NCBI GenBank assembly: GCA_036571765.1
Contig: BROE01000007.1
Span: 14,166,209-14,230,208, forward strand
DNA: 64,000 bases
Source of the DNA: Plecoglossus altivelis
Lineage: Eukaryota; Chordata; Actinopteri; Osmeriformes; Plecoglossidae
Direction of reading: 5' to 3'
Part shown: piece after piece, positions 35,168-46,843 of the stretch
Numbering within the stretch: the stretch's first letter is position 1
Layout: every line of letters begins with the position of its first letter
Translations under genes and position numbers: made by a program
Notes under the pieces: generated by a model
Databases searched by the model: none
Told to the model about the DNA's origin: nothing
What the model saw: only the letters and a program-made list of their open reading frames with translations

Positions 35168-38100
35168 CCTGTGATCTCCACCTGCCCTGGGGGAGGTGTT
35201 AATCTTTAGTTTGTGTTGCTACAGGTGAGTCGATTCATTCTGGCAGGTACAACTGTTGTTGATGCGTGCACCCAGCTGAGGAACAGCTGAACACCCAGGC
35301 GTTCTCTCCCACTGCTGCTACTGCTACACTCAGTAAAAGGTACCAAGCTATCATCATTTTCTTTCTTTTTCTTCCCTTTCTTTTTTTTCCTCTTTCATTT
35401 GATTATTTCTAGGAGAGAAGCACTCTCCACCTGACGGTGGAAAGCTAATGAAGTAGCTGTGTAGGCATCTGTCTGCGTTGTTTAGTCAAATGTAAGGTGT
35501 GCACTTAACTTAGCAGAAACTATATTTTAACGCTTCACAACAACAAACTCCTGCGTAATGTTGCGCCCTCCGCACAGCGGGTTACTTTAGTGAGATGGAG
35601 GGAAAAGTGGCACTGAGAAGTCACGGTGGGTGAGAGTTGTGGTCTAGAATAACAAGTACTCAACGTAACGGTAAGGAAATTCAGCCGCCTTCAGGGCTCC
35701 AAAGCGAAGCGCCAAGTCTAAACACAGATCAACACAACGCCGTGGGTGACAGAAACCCAGGGAAAGTTTGCGGATTATGATCGTGAGACGACAACAACAG
35801 AGGATTATCTAACTAAAGAAGAGAAGACAGTGTAGTATCGGTTGTTTGGTCATTATTAACATAAAGCCTGATTAGTGTTAAGACTAATTTGGCCTGGAGG
35901 TTGAGATGGTTATTGAATAAGGCGTATGAAAGTGGAGTATAGTGAGAGCACTTCGACAATATGAGACAGATGCGGTTGCCAAAACAATAAAGGAAGCATT
36001 TTAAGTAATGATCAACTGGATACGGTAGCCATGGCAGACGCAATAACCTACTGAAACTTATCTTTCATCTAAATCTCAAGAATTGTAAAATCACTTTCAC
36101 AGAACTGAAATTCCAGACTCTCTAGATGAAGGTTAGTTATTCATTTAGAATATTAAATTTATTCCTCTTTCCACTACCTCAGAATGAATCTAACCAAGCG
36201 TGGTGACAACACATTTGTTTGTTGTGTGGGTGAGCATTGACGAGTGTGTGTGTGTGTGCGTGTAGGTGTGTGTGTACTGCCTTGTAAGGTATTGTAAAGG
36301 AGAGAGCAGGGAAAACATTTTTTTTTACAACAGTATACTGTCAGTTTCTATAGATCTCTGTAACAGTGGTGTGTAAAACAGCATGGGTAGATCACCCTTG
36401 AAGGTCAAGATGTTTCTAACCCCGCTAAGCAAAGTAAACCATGCGTCACTTTTGATAAACCCTTGCTGTGAAATGTGGAATCCACCAACCTGGAGTCGAA
36501 CAACCAACACATTTGGGAGCTATATTCGGTTATATCTTACATAAACTGTTAGAAAATAGACTAGCATGTACAATAAACATATAATTTCGCTTTGAGGTAA
36601 TCACCGATGTAGCATTGCCCCACAAAGGCTAACATCTTGACGCAAGTAGCATGGACAATAACGTTACGCAATCTTTGATTAGGCAAAACGACAGTGTTTG
36701 GGGCAAAACCTGCTCTTTGATGTGGTGTTAAAAACCATTACCCTGGTAGAAAGGACTCCTGAGCAACATGGAGAAGGTGAAGGGCATCGGGGGTGACAGT
36801 GAGCCCAGGGCAGTGGTCAAATCAAGCCACCAGTTTGGTTTTCTACCGCCAAATCCTGAGGTGAATGGAACTGTTGAATGTTGTTTCCACTAAGTGAGCA
36901 CGTAATGGGGTTGTAAGAGCCCGAAGCGGTACAGGAAATATGCAGATCGCCCTTGTTGGTTCCATAGTTCATCTCCTTTACAGTCACCCAGAGTACAGAA
37001 GGTGATATGGAGCTAAACTTGTGCAGGAGACACAGCGCTGAGGAGAGAGAGAGAGAGCGTCTGCCAGTGTGTTGACCGGCTACAGGGCATAGCACAGTCT
37101 GGTCTGTAGGTAAACAGGGTGTTTCGTGGTGAGACGGTGTTTTGTACACAGCAGAGCCTGCGTCAAGGCACAATAAAGTCTGGCAGCAGGGAGTGAAGAG
37201 TCATCTGTCAGGATAGAGATCACACACTGCAGTGTAGGGAGGGAGACGTTCTCGCCCTGGTGTTGTTGGTTTGTCAAAGTCTCGCTGTTTGACAAAGTTT
37301 GTCTTTTTACCTTTGACTGTGACACAAAGAATTCCAGCTTCTGTGTGTCTTATATCCCCAGCTGAGACAGTCGCAAGACACATGCGACAGATGGTCCTGT
37401 ATGAAAGACCTAAAGTTCTATACAGGTTCACAAGTTGACTTATGCTAACTGTAAGTACCCTACACATACAATTAACAAACATCTTAATGATATTTATGAT
37501 TAACAACAAATGAACACACATCAATACAGTCCGATTTTCCTGTATAGATTTCTTGAAACATCCATTAGATTTCCAATGACCTTGTTCGAAGTCACAACAG
37601 CTTAATCTTTATAGAGACACTACGGCTCATTCTGTGTCCTGATCAGATAATCAACAGCAGCAACAGACTATCTCAGTTTAATTTGGCTGCAGTATTTTGG
37701 TTTGGCTCAAACAAAAATTCAGCGAGATCAAATTTAATTAGCTCCCTGGAAATGTTCTTGTAGACATTAATATCTAGCATTGTTGATTGTGTTTGGTGGG
37801 AATACCCTATCATGAGACTGTAATACAAGGACCAGTATATCTGACAGAAAGTGTAATGCTTCAAATCGAGTCACATTTCACTTTGCTTGCAGAGAGACCC
37901 AGTGAAGTTTTGTCTTTGAACTGTGAATCTTTGACAGATTCCTTGCCCAAAGAAATATATCAAAAGTTATACTCAATCTAACTGCTTTTTTACTGATTTG
38001 ATTAACTGGCATCTCACTAGTTGTGAAGTTATACGTGTGATCCATAATAAGATGGTATCAAACCTCCAATGCACAGAACATCCCCTGGCAGGACAGACTT

Positions 38101-38659
38101 TTGAAGCTCTTATGAGAGAAAGCAGCCACATAAGAAGAGATATAGTTAACCTTATTAGACGACCCTGTATGTTGCCTAGGAGCAGTGAAGAGTAACCAGA
38201 TAGCCTGGCCTTCTTAACAGAATACAAGGGGTTGCTATATTAAAAGGCTCATTGTCAGTGGAGACGTATGTCTTCATTAAATATATTGAGCCTGACATTG
38301 CCATGCAGGAAAAAAATATGATTAGTCGTTCTACATAATGAAAGAGATGTAGGGCTATAGGCTCCATTCAGAACACTCTTGTTCTCTGGGAAACATGTAC
38401 GGCAATGACATCCTACAGTAATGAAATAAACAGTAATATGTTACGACCCTCTAAATCATGCCTCTTGTGTAGATGTGTTGGGATTTGTGGTTTCGAAGAC
38501 CTGATTGAACATCCTGAACGAGGCTTGTGTAAAGACAAATTTCGTTTTATATGAACAGTCTGGACGGAGTAAAATGTGGTCTTGTAGCAGAGTTAACTTT
38601 TCATTGTTACTTCCACTCTGTTATGCTCCATTATTCATTTCCTGTCTGTGTCACCTACG
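35165..38659. other. Repeat-poor non-coding DNA upstream of kcnj16
   Basis: About 3.5 kb with only a short GT run near 36243-36272. It could contain distant 5' non-coding exons or regulatory DNA of kcnj16, but nothing is identifiable by eye. Confidence 0.4.
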
Positions 38660-38795
38660 TGGTAGCCAATCATAGCGCACCGCCCCCTCCCCCACCCCAC
38701 CACCACCACCACCACCATCTGACTCATCAGGGGTTGTGGTAAATCACACCTCCACTACAGCTCTATAACAAGGGACCAGTTCACTCTCAACTAGC
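38660..38795 (+). promoter_or_regulatory. Possible kcnj16 upstream promoter
   Basis: CCAAT at 38666-38670, a C-rich GC-box-like stretch at 38679-38699, a consensus AP-1 site TGACTCA at 38720-38726, and a TATAA at 38764-38768 occur in promoter-like order over about 100 bp on the + strand. A start near 38795 would be expected. It lies 1.5 kb upstream of the kcnj16 coding exon, which is preceded by an acceptor site and so needs at least one upstream exon. No clear donor site follows, so the link to kcnj16 is inference. Confidence 0.3.
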
Positions 38796-40245
38796 AATGG
38801 GGATGTCGAAAAGGTTTTCAATGTCTAACCTGGCCTGTCTTGCTTTTATTCAAGACATTTGAATTTAATCAGCTTCTAAACTCTGGCAACAGCCTGCAGT
38901 GTTTCCAGCCAAGAGGAAGCACTCTATGACCAGAGTCCAGTTTACTCTGTCAGACAGCGAGGACTCGAACCCATTCGTTTTGGGCGTGGGGGTGTCTGTT
39001 GCTGCCGAGGATGCTCTCAGTGGTTTGGCTCTGATGGATCCGTTCCTTTTCCCAAGATCACACTGCGAGATTGTTCCAGTTTCCACATTCGTTTTTTCCC
39101 CCCTTCTAACCCCGAGACCAATTGAGTCCTGTGGCTGTTCCTGTTGTTGCCTCCAGACAAAAGCCTCTAAATGCTGGTCTGCGCCCTTTGCTTTAGACTG
39201 CTTCAACCTTCCGCTCTGAGCTCCTGGCGTAACACATCGCTGACGCTCAGCGAGATAGGCTCCTCCCCACGCCCTCACATGACCTTTGCCGGACAGGATC
39301 ATGGATGTAGGATCAAAGCCGGAGAGATATTTTGGAGACGGCGCAGGGGCAAATGCACCTCTGCATCATAATAGGATCGTGCTACTTCCAAGCAGTGCGC
39401 ACGAGCACACCACAGAAACCAGAGCCGAGCTTGGTCTGTTACGTTGAGTTTTGCATCTCCAAGCAACTGCCTCGTTACGGTAAACTATATTGACACAGTG
39501 CACGGAAGCAGGAAAAATCGTTGATGGTAAACATTCCCAGATTGATATCTTAAAATAGATGTTCCGAGAAAGAAAACTACTTCACAATAACCAAATAGGG
39601 GTCAAAATATGATCGAATACGAGAACAAAATGATCCCGCAGTGGAAAAAATGGCCACGGTACGATGCCACTGTTTCCTTTGAGAGTTTGTGTCAACAAAT
39701 GAATCCTTTTTTCCACTTAATGATGCTACCGGGGGTGAAGACAGAGTATGCATCTCTCAGAAAGAATCTGACCCTCCTTGATAGGTAGCAGACATCGTTG
39801 GTAACGATTTCAGACAGTAACTATAGGAAAAGTAGGCGGAAAATGGGCAAGCATTTGTAATGAGGGCCATGTGGCTGATCTTTGAAAACAAAACATATAA
39901 AGCATTTCAGAGACGGCTTTCGGGTAGCAGTAGCAGGTCAAATATGAAAGCAACTATAAACTCGCAAAGGTATAAGGGCTATCAATAGAACGCCAATGTT
40001 TTTCCCATAATAAACTTCTTTTTTCATCCATTCCCGTCAGTGACCCCTCTTTTCCTATTGCATCACAGAGGCAGGTCACAGAAAATTGACTGCAAACATT
40101 GGAAGGGAGTATGTGTATGTGTGTCAGTGTGTTTGTGTATCAAACCTAATTCACAAATGCTGCCATGTGGTTGTATACTGTGGTTCCTCGTGTGTTGTCA
40201 AACCATTGTTTAGCTTGGTAGTAAACAATTAAATCTCAAACACAA
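38796..40245. other. Probable 5' intron or non-coding exon region of kcnj16
   Basis: Possible donor sites (GTAAAC near 39480 and 39527) are weak and I cannot choose one. A 97-codon open frame at 38926-39219 has no recognisable domain. Confidence 0.35.
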
Positions 40246-40273
40246 TTTCTTTTTCTTGCGTCTCCTTGTGCAG
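40246..40273 (+). promoter_or_regulatory. 3' splice acceptor of the kcnj16 coding exon
   Basis: A pyrimidine-rich tract (40246-40270) leads to CAG at 40271-40273, ten bases before the start codon. This shows that the coding exon is spliced to one or more upstream non-coding exons, as in mammalian KCNJ16. Confidence 0.75.
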
Positions 40274-40283
40274 ACTTGGCAGG

Positions 40284-41615
40284 ATGAAGAAACAGTATTC
40301 GTCTGTGAGTCCCACAGACAACGCGGTCCTGAGCGTGATCACAGAACCAGAATACAAACCCAAGAAGCGACGATACGTACGCAAAGATGGCAGCTGCAAT
40401 ATCCTCTTCCGTCACGTTCCGGAAGAGTGGCTGCTCTACGTGACGGACATCTTCACGACCTTGGTGGAAATCCGATGGAGGGTGATGTTTCTCACGTTCA
40501 CCCTCTCCTACATCCTTTCCTGGCTGTTCTTTGGGATCCTGTACTGGATCATAGCGCTGGCCAACGGAGACATTAAAGACCCTACCAATGATCCTTGTGT
40601 GTACGAGGTTCGCAGTTTCACCGGTGCCTTCCTGTTCTCTCTGGAGACCCAGACCACCATCGGTTACGGGTTCAGAGGCATGTCTGAGAACTGCATGGTG
40701 GCCATTATCGTGGTCACCGTACAAGACGTCATCAGCTGCTTCATCGACACCTTCGTCATCGGCATCGCCGTCGCCAAGATGGCGTCCGCTCGCAAGAGGG
40801 CCCAGACGGTGGGTTTCAGCAACACCGCCGTGATCAACCTCCGAGACGGATACCTGTGCCTGTGCTGGCGGATCGGAGACTTCCGCAGACACCATGTGGT
40901 GGAAGGGACGGCACGCGCTCAGATCATCCGTACCACCATGCACACCACAGGAAAGGTGGACATGACCTACAGAGACCTGAAGATCAATCAGAGCGAAATG
41001 ATCCTGACCACGCCCACCACCGTGCTCCACAGGATAGAGGCCGGAAGCCCCCTGTACAGCATGGGTCTGGAGGATCTTCGAAAGGAGGATTTCGAGCTGG
41101 TCATGTCCTTCACCTACACGGACGACTCCTCTGGCATCCTGCATCAGACCCGCACCTCCTACATGCCTGACGAAATCCACTGGGGCCAGCTGTTCCAGGA
41201 CATGCTTCTGGTCAACAGGAAGTACTACAAAGTGGATTATTTCATGTTCCACCACACCGCTAAAGTCCTAGTTCCGGAGATTAGCGCTGAGGAGTACGAT
41301 CGCAAGAAACTGTTGAAGCCTTCTCCACGGGGAACTCCAATGCACACCCCGCGACACTCACCCAGACCTTCACCCAGACCTTCCCCCAGGCCGTCCCCCA
41401 GACCGTCCCCCAGACCTTCCCCCAGACCTTCACCAAAGTCCAGCCGGTCGAACTTCCAGGATCAGCATTTGAAACTCCCCACGGTCACGGTGGAACTTGT
41501 GAACGGCAGCGTGGCTGAAGCGGAGGAAGTTTCATCCATGACGGCGTCTAACGAGGAACAACAGCAACACAACACGCTTTCTCCGACTATAACCTTCACT
41601 GAAGACAGTTTGTAG
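40284..41615 (+). CDS. kcnj16: Inward rectifier potassium channel Kir5.1
   Basis: A 443-residue Kir subunit encoded in one exon. Start: ATG at 40284 follows the acceptor and has A at -3; no upstream ATG lies in the exon. Cytoplasmic N-terminus 1-66 (KDGSCN at 34-39), TM1 about 67-92, pore helix and filter TIGYGF at 125-130, flanking cysteines C105 and C137, TM2 about 138-163, then the cytoplasmic PIP2- and pH-sensing domain to about 330. Stretches such as SYILSWL, SFTGAFLFSLETQTTIGYG, KMASARKRAQ and WRIGDFR identify Kir5.1 rather than other Kir members. Kir5.1 is mostly silent alone and forms pH-sensitive heteromers with Kir4.1 or Kir4.2 in renal and glial membranes. Oddities: D155 sits at the TM2 rectification position (Asn in human Kir5.1); the tail has SPRP repeats at 359-384; the C-terminus is EDSL. 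It is longer than the human protein (about 418 residues), largely because of the tail. The neighbour kcnj2 is 5.5 kb downstream on the same strand. Confidence 0.95.
   Translation: MKKQYSSVSPTDNAVLSVITEPEYKPKKRRYVRKDGSCNILFRHVPEEWLLYVTDIFTTLVEIRWRVMFLTFTLSYILSWLFFGILYWIIALANGDIKDPTNDPCVYEVRSFTGAFLFSLETQTTIGYGFRGMSENCMVAIIVVTVQDVISCFIDTFVIGIAVAKMASARKRAQTVGFSNTAVINLRDGYLCLCWRIGDFRRHHVVEGTARAQIIRTTMHTTGKVDMTYRDLKINQSEMILTTPTTVLHRIEAGSPLYSMGLEDLRKEDFELVMSFTYTDDSSGILHQTRTSYMPDEIHWGQLFQDMLLVNRKYYKVDYFMFHHTAKVLVPEISAEEYDRKKLLKPSPRGTPMHTPRHSPRPSPRPSPRPSPRPSPRPSPRPSPKSSRSNFQDQHLKLPTVTVELVNGSVAEAEEVSSMTASNEEQQQHNTLSPTITFTEDSL
41358..41435 (+). repeat. 12-bp coding minisatellite (SPRP)n in kcnj16
   Basis: About six and a half in-frame copies of TC(A/C)CCCAGACC(T/G) encode Ser-Pro-Arg-Pro repeats at residues 359-384 of Kir5.1. 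Codon variation between copies (TCA/TCC/TCG, AGA/AGG, CCT/CCG) shows it is not a sequencing stutter. It supplies repeated SP (proline-directed kinase) and PxxP (SH3-type) motifs in the cytoplasmic tail. Confidence 0.9.
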
Positions 41616-42282
41616 GTTCTCTGCAAAGCGGCGCCAATTATGGCTAACATCGACGGTTCACAGACCTGGTCAATGCATGCTCTCTACCAACGGACACTTC
41701 CCAACAGAACTGTACATGCTGAAGTCACAATAACGTCAGTTGAAATGCTGGCATTCAATTAGAGTAAGTTCAAATGCTGTTCTTTTACATATAAAATTGA
41801 CTCCGTCAGGGAATTCAATTGTGCATAACTGAACAGTTTGAATTACATTTCAAAAAACTTTCCGGGATTTGAGGTATGAGGAAAATGTCATTTTTGTACA
41901 TTGGTCTCATGTGTTTAGCCTAACAAAACTGTACAGTGACGACTTGTTACGACTATTTTCTGTGTGTTGGTTTTAGCACGTTCAATTATTGTATTATACA
42001 ACATTAGCTGAAAAAATGTTTATCATATTAAAATATCCTTCTCCTGAATATTACTGATTGAGTTGGTGATTCAGAGGTGGGAGTTAACCTCAGATTAACT
42101 CAGATTTCCTCTTCTACAGGATGCTGTCCAACAAGCATTATCTTGTTTACAGTGTGTGACTCTAGCACACTGTCTAGCGTAGATGAGCAAGGCTTCATTC
42201 CAGGTTGTATAAATGGTTAATGTTAACAGCTAGTCACCTTCAATTTACAAACACGAAGAACGGTCTTATTTGAGCAAATAAA
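41616..42282 (+). terminator. kcnj16 3' UTR with candidate poly(A) signals
   Basis: A variant ATTAAA lies at 42027-42032 and a canonical AATAAA at 42277-42282, about 660 bp after the stop. Either would give a short 3' UTR. No other gene lies between here and the kcnj2 promoter. Confidence 0.5.
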
Positions 42283-43980
42283 CATACTCAGGTTTATAAT
42301 CTCAGATTTATCCTTGGTTGAATAATAGTCCTCGCGCCTGTGTAAATACAGTTCAAAAACTCAGAAACTCATCATCTTGTGTGGATAACACCACACACTA
42401 TCAGGCAACTCGTTTGAATAACTTCCAACAAATGGATGTAATTGTACAAAATACCACTAAAACCGGTCGTAAATGTAAAATACGTTTAGGATTTGCTTAT
42501 TTGAAGAGTAGAGGGACGTCGGGCCCTAGCCATGCCACACTAGTAAAGAGGAAAGTGAAGGGTTAAAACCTGTTTTGGCTGAAACACCTGCTGTTCTGGG
42601 ATGTCTCTTATTGGATCCCGGTCGTCGACGGATACGCCTGGTTTCCTTGCCCACCCTGGCATTGCTCTATCATGTCTGACAACAAAGATCTGCTTCTGTA
42701 CCTGCGTAACTTTGATGTGTGGTGGACAGAGCTCATGCCATACCTCACCTGTCGCTCTGCAGCTTTGATCTACCGCGATGGTCACTGTCATTAAGACAAC
42801 AAAGTCGCTCCCGACGAACTTATCAGAAATCTACAATGCTGGTCACATGGCAAGGAGGGCGTATACCGACACTACACTTTCCGTCGTCGCTTCACATGTG
42901 ACACGGAGACTGTCGACAGCCGTCCTCTAAACGGTCGTTTTTTTTCCTCAGTTGGTGCACAGAACAGGAAATGGAATCTAATGAGGACGCAGCTGGTGAT
43001 TCTCTGCTGAGGCTGGAGTTAGTGGCTCATCACAGCGCTCTGCGTAGGGGGCCAATGAACGCGGAACCGTCTGAGACTCCACGTCGCCCCCTTGTGGTTC
43101 GTGGAAGTACTGACTAGAAAATTGAAAGAAACGATGTATTGTGATTGCTGACAGCCAGCTCACGCGGCTAGTTTGGGCTAAATATACGTGCTGCTATTTT
43201 TAGAGCTTTTGAAATTGGAAAAAAAGGGAAAGAAAAAGGAGTCTAGGTTCAACGGCGGGTTGAGTGGGATGTCATGGTGAATCTACAGCTACTTCTTATT
43301 AGTAAGCATGCCGATATGACACATGGCTAAAACAGCTCTCTGACATGACAGTCTGAACTAAAACCACTGCCTTGGACTGATGTGTACCATATGGTGTCAT
43401 GTGATGTACAGTATTGGTGTGTTTACAGACATCCTCATCATCCAATGGGAGCTTAACTGTTATGGCAAGACTGTATCTTAAAGTCTGTCACATGGGAGTG
43501 AATTATTCTGGAGAGATTAGGTGTTGAAGTCTGCCAGTGAAAACTGGAATGCTGTTTAAGGGTGGGTGAATAAGCTCTTCGCCTGCTACAGTTAGTGACT
43601 TACAACTACACAACTATTGTAAAGCATTCAGATGATCTGTTCTAAAGTTTTTTTTTAAACAGACCCATAACCTTGACCATCATTCAAATACTAACAATGA
43701 GGCAAAGTTTCAAAATTGTTGATTCCATCGGAGTTTTAAGCCGTTGTCGAAACAGTCAGTTTGCAAACACAAACGTAGAAAGACTTTATAGTCTACTAAA
43801 CGTAAAATAAATTATTTCCTCAACTAAAAGGAGCACTATTCCAGTGTTTTGTGCGTGCTGTTCTTCGTACTTCACGGGGCAACTCGTCTGTTACACCGGA
43901 GGTCTGTGTAACGATACCTCTGGTTTTATTCAGTAGGGTTTATCAGTTGACTTTGTCAGACAGTTTGGCTCTCTCTTCCT
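42283..43980. other. Spacer between kcnj16 and kcnj2
   Basis: 1.7 kb of non-repetitive DNA. The part at 42590-43130 is richer in GC and CpG than its surroundings, but shows no exon that I recognise. Confidence 0.4.
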
Positions 43981-44052
43981 GATTGGCTAGTAGGCGAGCC
44001 GGAGGCGGGGCACCCGGTCTACTATTTAAATTGCTTGGGGAACTATTTGCTA
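43981..44052 (+). promoter_or_regulatory. Candidate kcnj2 core promoter
   Basis: An inverted CCAAT box (ATTGG, 43982-43986), a GC box (GGAGGCGGGGC, 44001-44011) and a TATA-like TATTTAAA (44023-44030) stand in canonical order over 50 bp. A transcription start near 44053 is expected. A good donor site follows 200 bp downstream and the kcnj2 acceptor lies 2.6 kb further on, so the arrangement fits the two-exon structure known for mammalian KCNJ2. Confidence 0.55.
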
Positions 44053-44242
44053 AGCACATTATCAAGACCGGTCAATTTGGTGACATGAGGTAATTTCAGT
44101 TCTCGCTGAAATAAAATACAAAAAACATCATCCTTCTTCGAGTAACAAGTAGAAAACGATTAAGAACGAGTGGATAGCGGAGGCCTTGTCTTCTGGAATA
44201 TATAATATATCAACAAACTACCGGTCTACAAATGAGTAACAG
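44053..44242 (+). other. Candidate kcnj2 non-coding exon 1
   Basis: Bounded by the predicted start site and the donor CAG|GTAAAT at 44242/44243. It contains ATGAGGTAA (44085-44093), a three-codon upstream frame, and a second ATG at 44232 that would run into exon 2. An earlier AGG|TAATTT could serve as an alternative donor. Limits are inferred from signals only. Confidence 0.4.
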
Positions 44243-46160
44243 GTAAATATTAGACACTTTATACTTCCTCAAATGAAAAAGTGTATACTTTCAACAATTG
44301 AAGATAGGCTTTGAAATACAGTGGCATCTGTTACAAGTATCTTGTTCAAAAATGACGTTGGGTATGCATGAACAGAAGTTTAGCATTGTTTATTTGGCAT
44401 GATACGTGGAACACGATGACACGAGAGCGATGCGCGCACTGAATGGATGTTGAACAGTTGAAAAACAGATGCCAACGACCATGGCACGAAATGACTGTCT
44501 TACATCACTGTATTATTGTTTTCACACCATAGTCATAAATAAACATGCTAAAAGCTACACTACGCGTCCATTTAATTACCTATTTTCACTTTTAAATCGT
44601 GAACATTTGCAATGAGCGATTGCATCAGTGACCCGCTCGCACCTGTTCGCGTTTGTCGCTGGCATTTGGTGCGTATTTGATTGCATTTTAAAAACTGGCA
44701 ATTACTTTTATTTTGTTAACATACACCTATAGATAACATACACCTATAGAAAATACGAAAATATTTTAACATTAATTTTCCCTATCACGCTACACAACAA
44801 GACAACAATCTCGTAGGCTAGTTACATGAGGTATTTTACGCTCTAAACTTTTATTGTATATCCAAGAGAGAAATAACTGATTTGAAATAGCGTCACTGAA
44901 TGGCGTGACAAACACTGGTGTAACGGCAGGGACCAATAAACTGTAACTGACTCTTTCCCTCCATTTCTTCCTCTAACTAAAGTCTTGATCCTAAAATGAA
45001 ATGTACTAAATTAATTCATATTGAGATAAATATTTTATCTGTAGTGTTGTATTCATGTAATAATTTCCATCAATAACCTCTTCGCAAAATAACTAAATGA
45101 ACAAAAGTACATTACTGCAAGTATTCATAAATAACAGGAACAGAATCAGAAGTGTGATTGCATAGTCATTATACCTCACTCCCAGTAAACACACCATCTA
45201 CCATGCCATACCACTACACGTTTGACCAAAAAGGAGCAATCTCTCCAAACTTCAAATAAATATCAAGTAATAGCTGATTTGAATGAACCCTGCTGTGCAC
45301 TACAAACCAAGCACAATGAATGGTCCATGTAAAACACGTTTAGCGAGAGGACTGCTTTAACACATTGACATATTTCAAGAAGCAGCCATCCATTTTGCAT
45401 TAGTAACTCCTAACCTGGTTTTCAACGCAAAGCTTGGTACCATATCTCTCCAAGTGACCCTGCGATTTTGATTGGTAGCAGAGCTCTGTTGCCAGGGCAG
45501 CAAGGTCGCGAACGTATACAACGAGACATGGTTTAATGAGCAGTGTTTCAGTTGTGACACCGAACCCTCTTGGGATGGGCATTATGCTTGCAGAGGGCTA
45601 GATGCTTGTCTCTGAGGTAGTCTCCCTGGGAGTCAACAAGCTACGATTCGTCCCACAGAGAAGATCTGTGCTTCTACATTTGATATTCATGAGTGCTAAA
45701 AAAGCAGAGCTTGCAGACACTGCAGTCTGCACGCTTTAGAGCGCGGCACAGGAATCTGTCGACCTGTGATTGTGTTTGTGTTGTACTGTCATGGTGTCTG
45801 TTCAGCTCTCAGCTCCGGTAAGAAAAGAGTTACTCATATTACTGTAACGTTGGCCACCCAAAGAAATAAAATGATAAGAGCAACAACAAAAAAAAGTTTT
45901 TAAAAAAAGTTTCCAGACACCTAATATAAAATAAAGAAAGACTCAGTGGCTGTAGAGTGATGTGTTGACTTACACAGTCAAGCAAAACATTGCATTATTC
46001 AAGGCCTGGTAATAGCTAGGTAGACAATGACCGTTAGTAATGCATCACTGCATGAGCAGAAAGGTTGCGATAATGAGCGCTGTATGACATTGGGACAAAT
46101 AGATTGTTGTGACACTGAGGTGCAACAGAGATTGTCTGGCGTAAGCATTATCATCATCGT

Positions 46161-46285
46161 GTTAGCATTATCCTCATGTTTAATCGTCATCATGTTAGCA
46201 TTATCCTCATGTATAATCGTCATCATGTTAGCATTATCCTCATGTTTAATCATCATCATGTTAGCATTATCCTCATGTTTTATCA
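46161..46285. repeat. 33-bp tandem repeat, nearly 4 copies
   Basis: Units begin GTTAGCATTATCCTCATGTT at 46161, 46194, 46227 and 46260, with TCGTCATCAT or TCATCATCAT endings. The period is a multiple of three so a frame stays open across it, but it lies inside the presumed kcnj2 intron. Confidence 0.95.
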
Positions 46286-46807
46286 CGTCAATAATTCACA
46301 CCTGTTATTACGTTTCTTTGATGATCTCCATTGTTTTTTTTGTTTTTTTTGTTGCTGCCACAGAGGTTCAGAAACTGAATAAAAGTCCCTTGACAACAGC
46401 TTCATGGGATCCAATAGACGGGCTCTAACCCACAGTCCAACAAGAAATTATCTTGTCAACATCCTCCTGCCAACAAAAACAAACGTGCTTTGTAAAATGA
46501 CAATCAACGGGACCTTACTCAATTACCCCGTGCTCCCTCTCAGTGAGAGTGGAAAGGTCAACGCAGGGTTTAATTGCTCGGTTATTGTGTCATAGCTGAA
46601 ATATTGTTGGCACAAGAAGTTAAGGGTTTTACTTGCCCTCGTCCGTAGAGAGTATTACATAGCAGCTCGGTCCACACACACTGCAGAGAAATAGATGATG
46701 AATCATCATTTACAATCTTAGGAGTTTGGATGAAGAAGCACCTACTAGGGGTTTTTACCAGCTATAAAGGGACTCAGTATGAAGCTAAAGTTCACTGTAG
46801 CTACTTC

Positions 46808-46843
46808 GCCTAACACACTTTCTCTCTGCCATCTTCTCCCTAG
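46808..46843 (+). promoter_or_regulatory. kcnj2 3' splice acceptor and branch site
   Basis: CCTAAC branch-like motif at 46808-46813, a strong C/T tract at 46819-46840, and TAG at 46841-46843. It places the start of the coding exon at 46844, 261 bp before the start codon. Confidence 0.7.

Larger units (their letters stand above)
44243..46843 (+). other. Candidate kcnj2 intron 1
   Basis: 2.6 kb, starting GTAAAT and ending in a branch-like CCTAAC (46808-46813), a pyrimidine tract and CCCTAG. It contains the 33-bp array at 46161-46285 but no other repeat. A/T-rich in its first half, as is usual for teleost introns. Confidence 0.5.

Noticed and set aside
40266..40283. Upstream extension of kcnj16 by six codons starting TTG
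   Set aside because: It crosses the CAG acceptor at 40271-40273 and starts with a non-ATG codon; the ATG at 40284 is the natural start.
40236..41255. 339-codon minus-strand frame opposite kcnj16
   Set aside because: It is a shadow of the kcnj16 coding sequence, whose codon bias keeps the opposite strand open. There is no recognisable domain.
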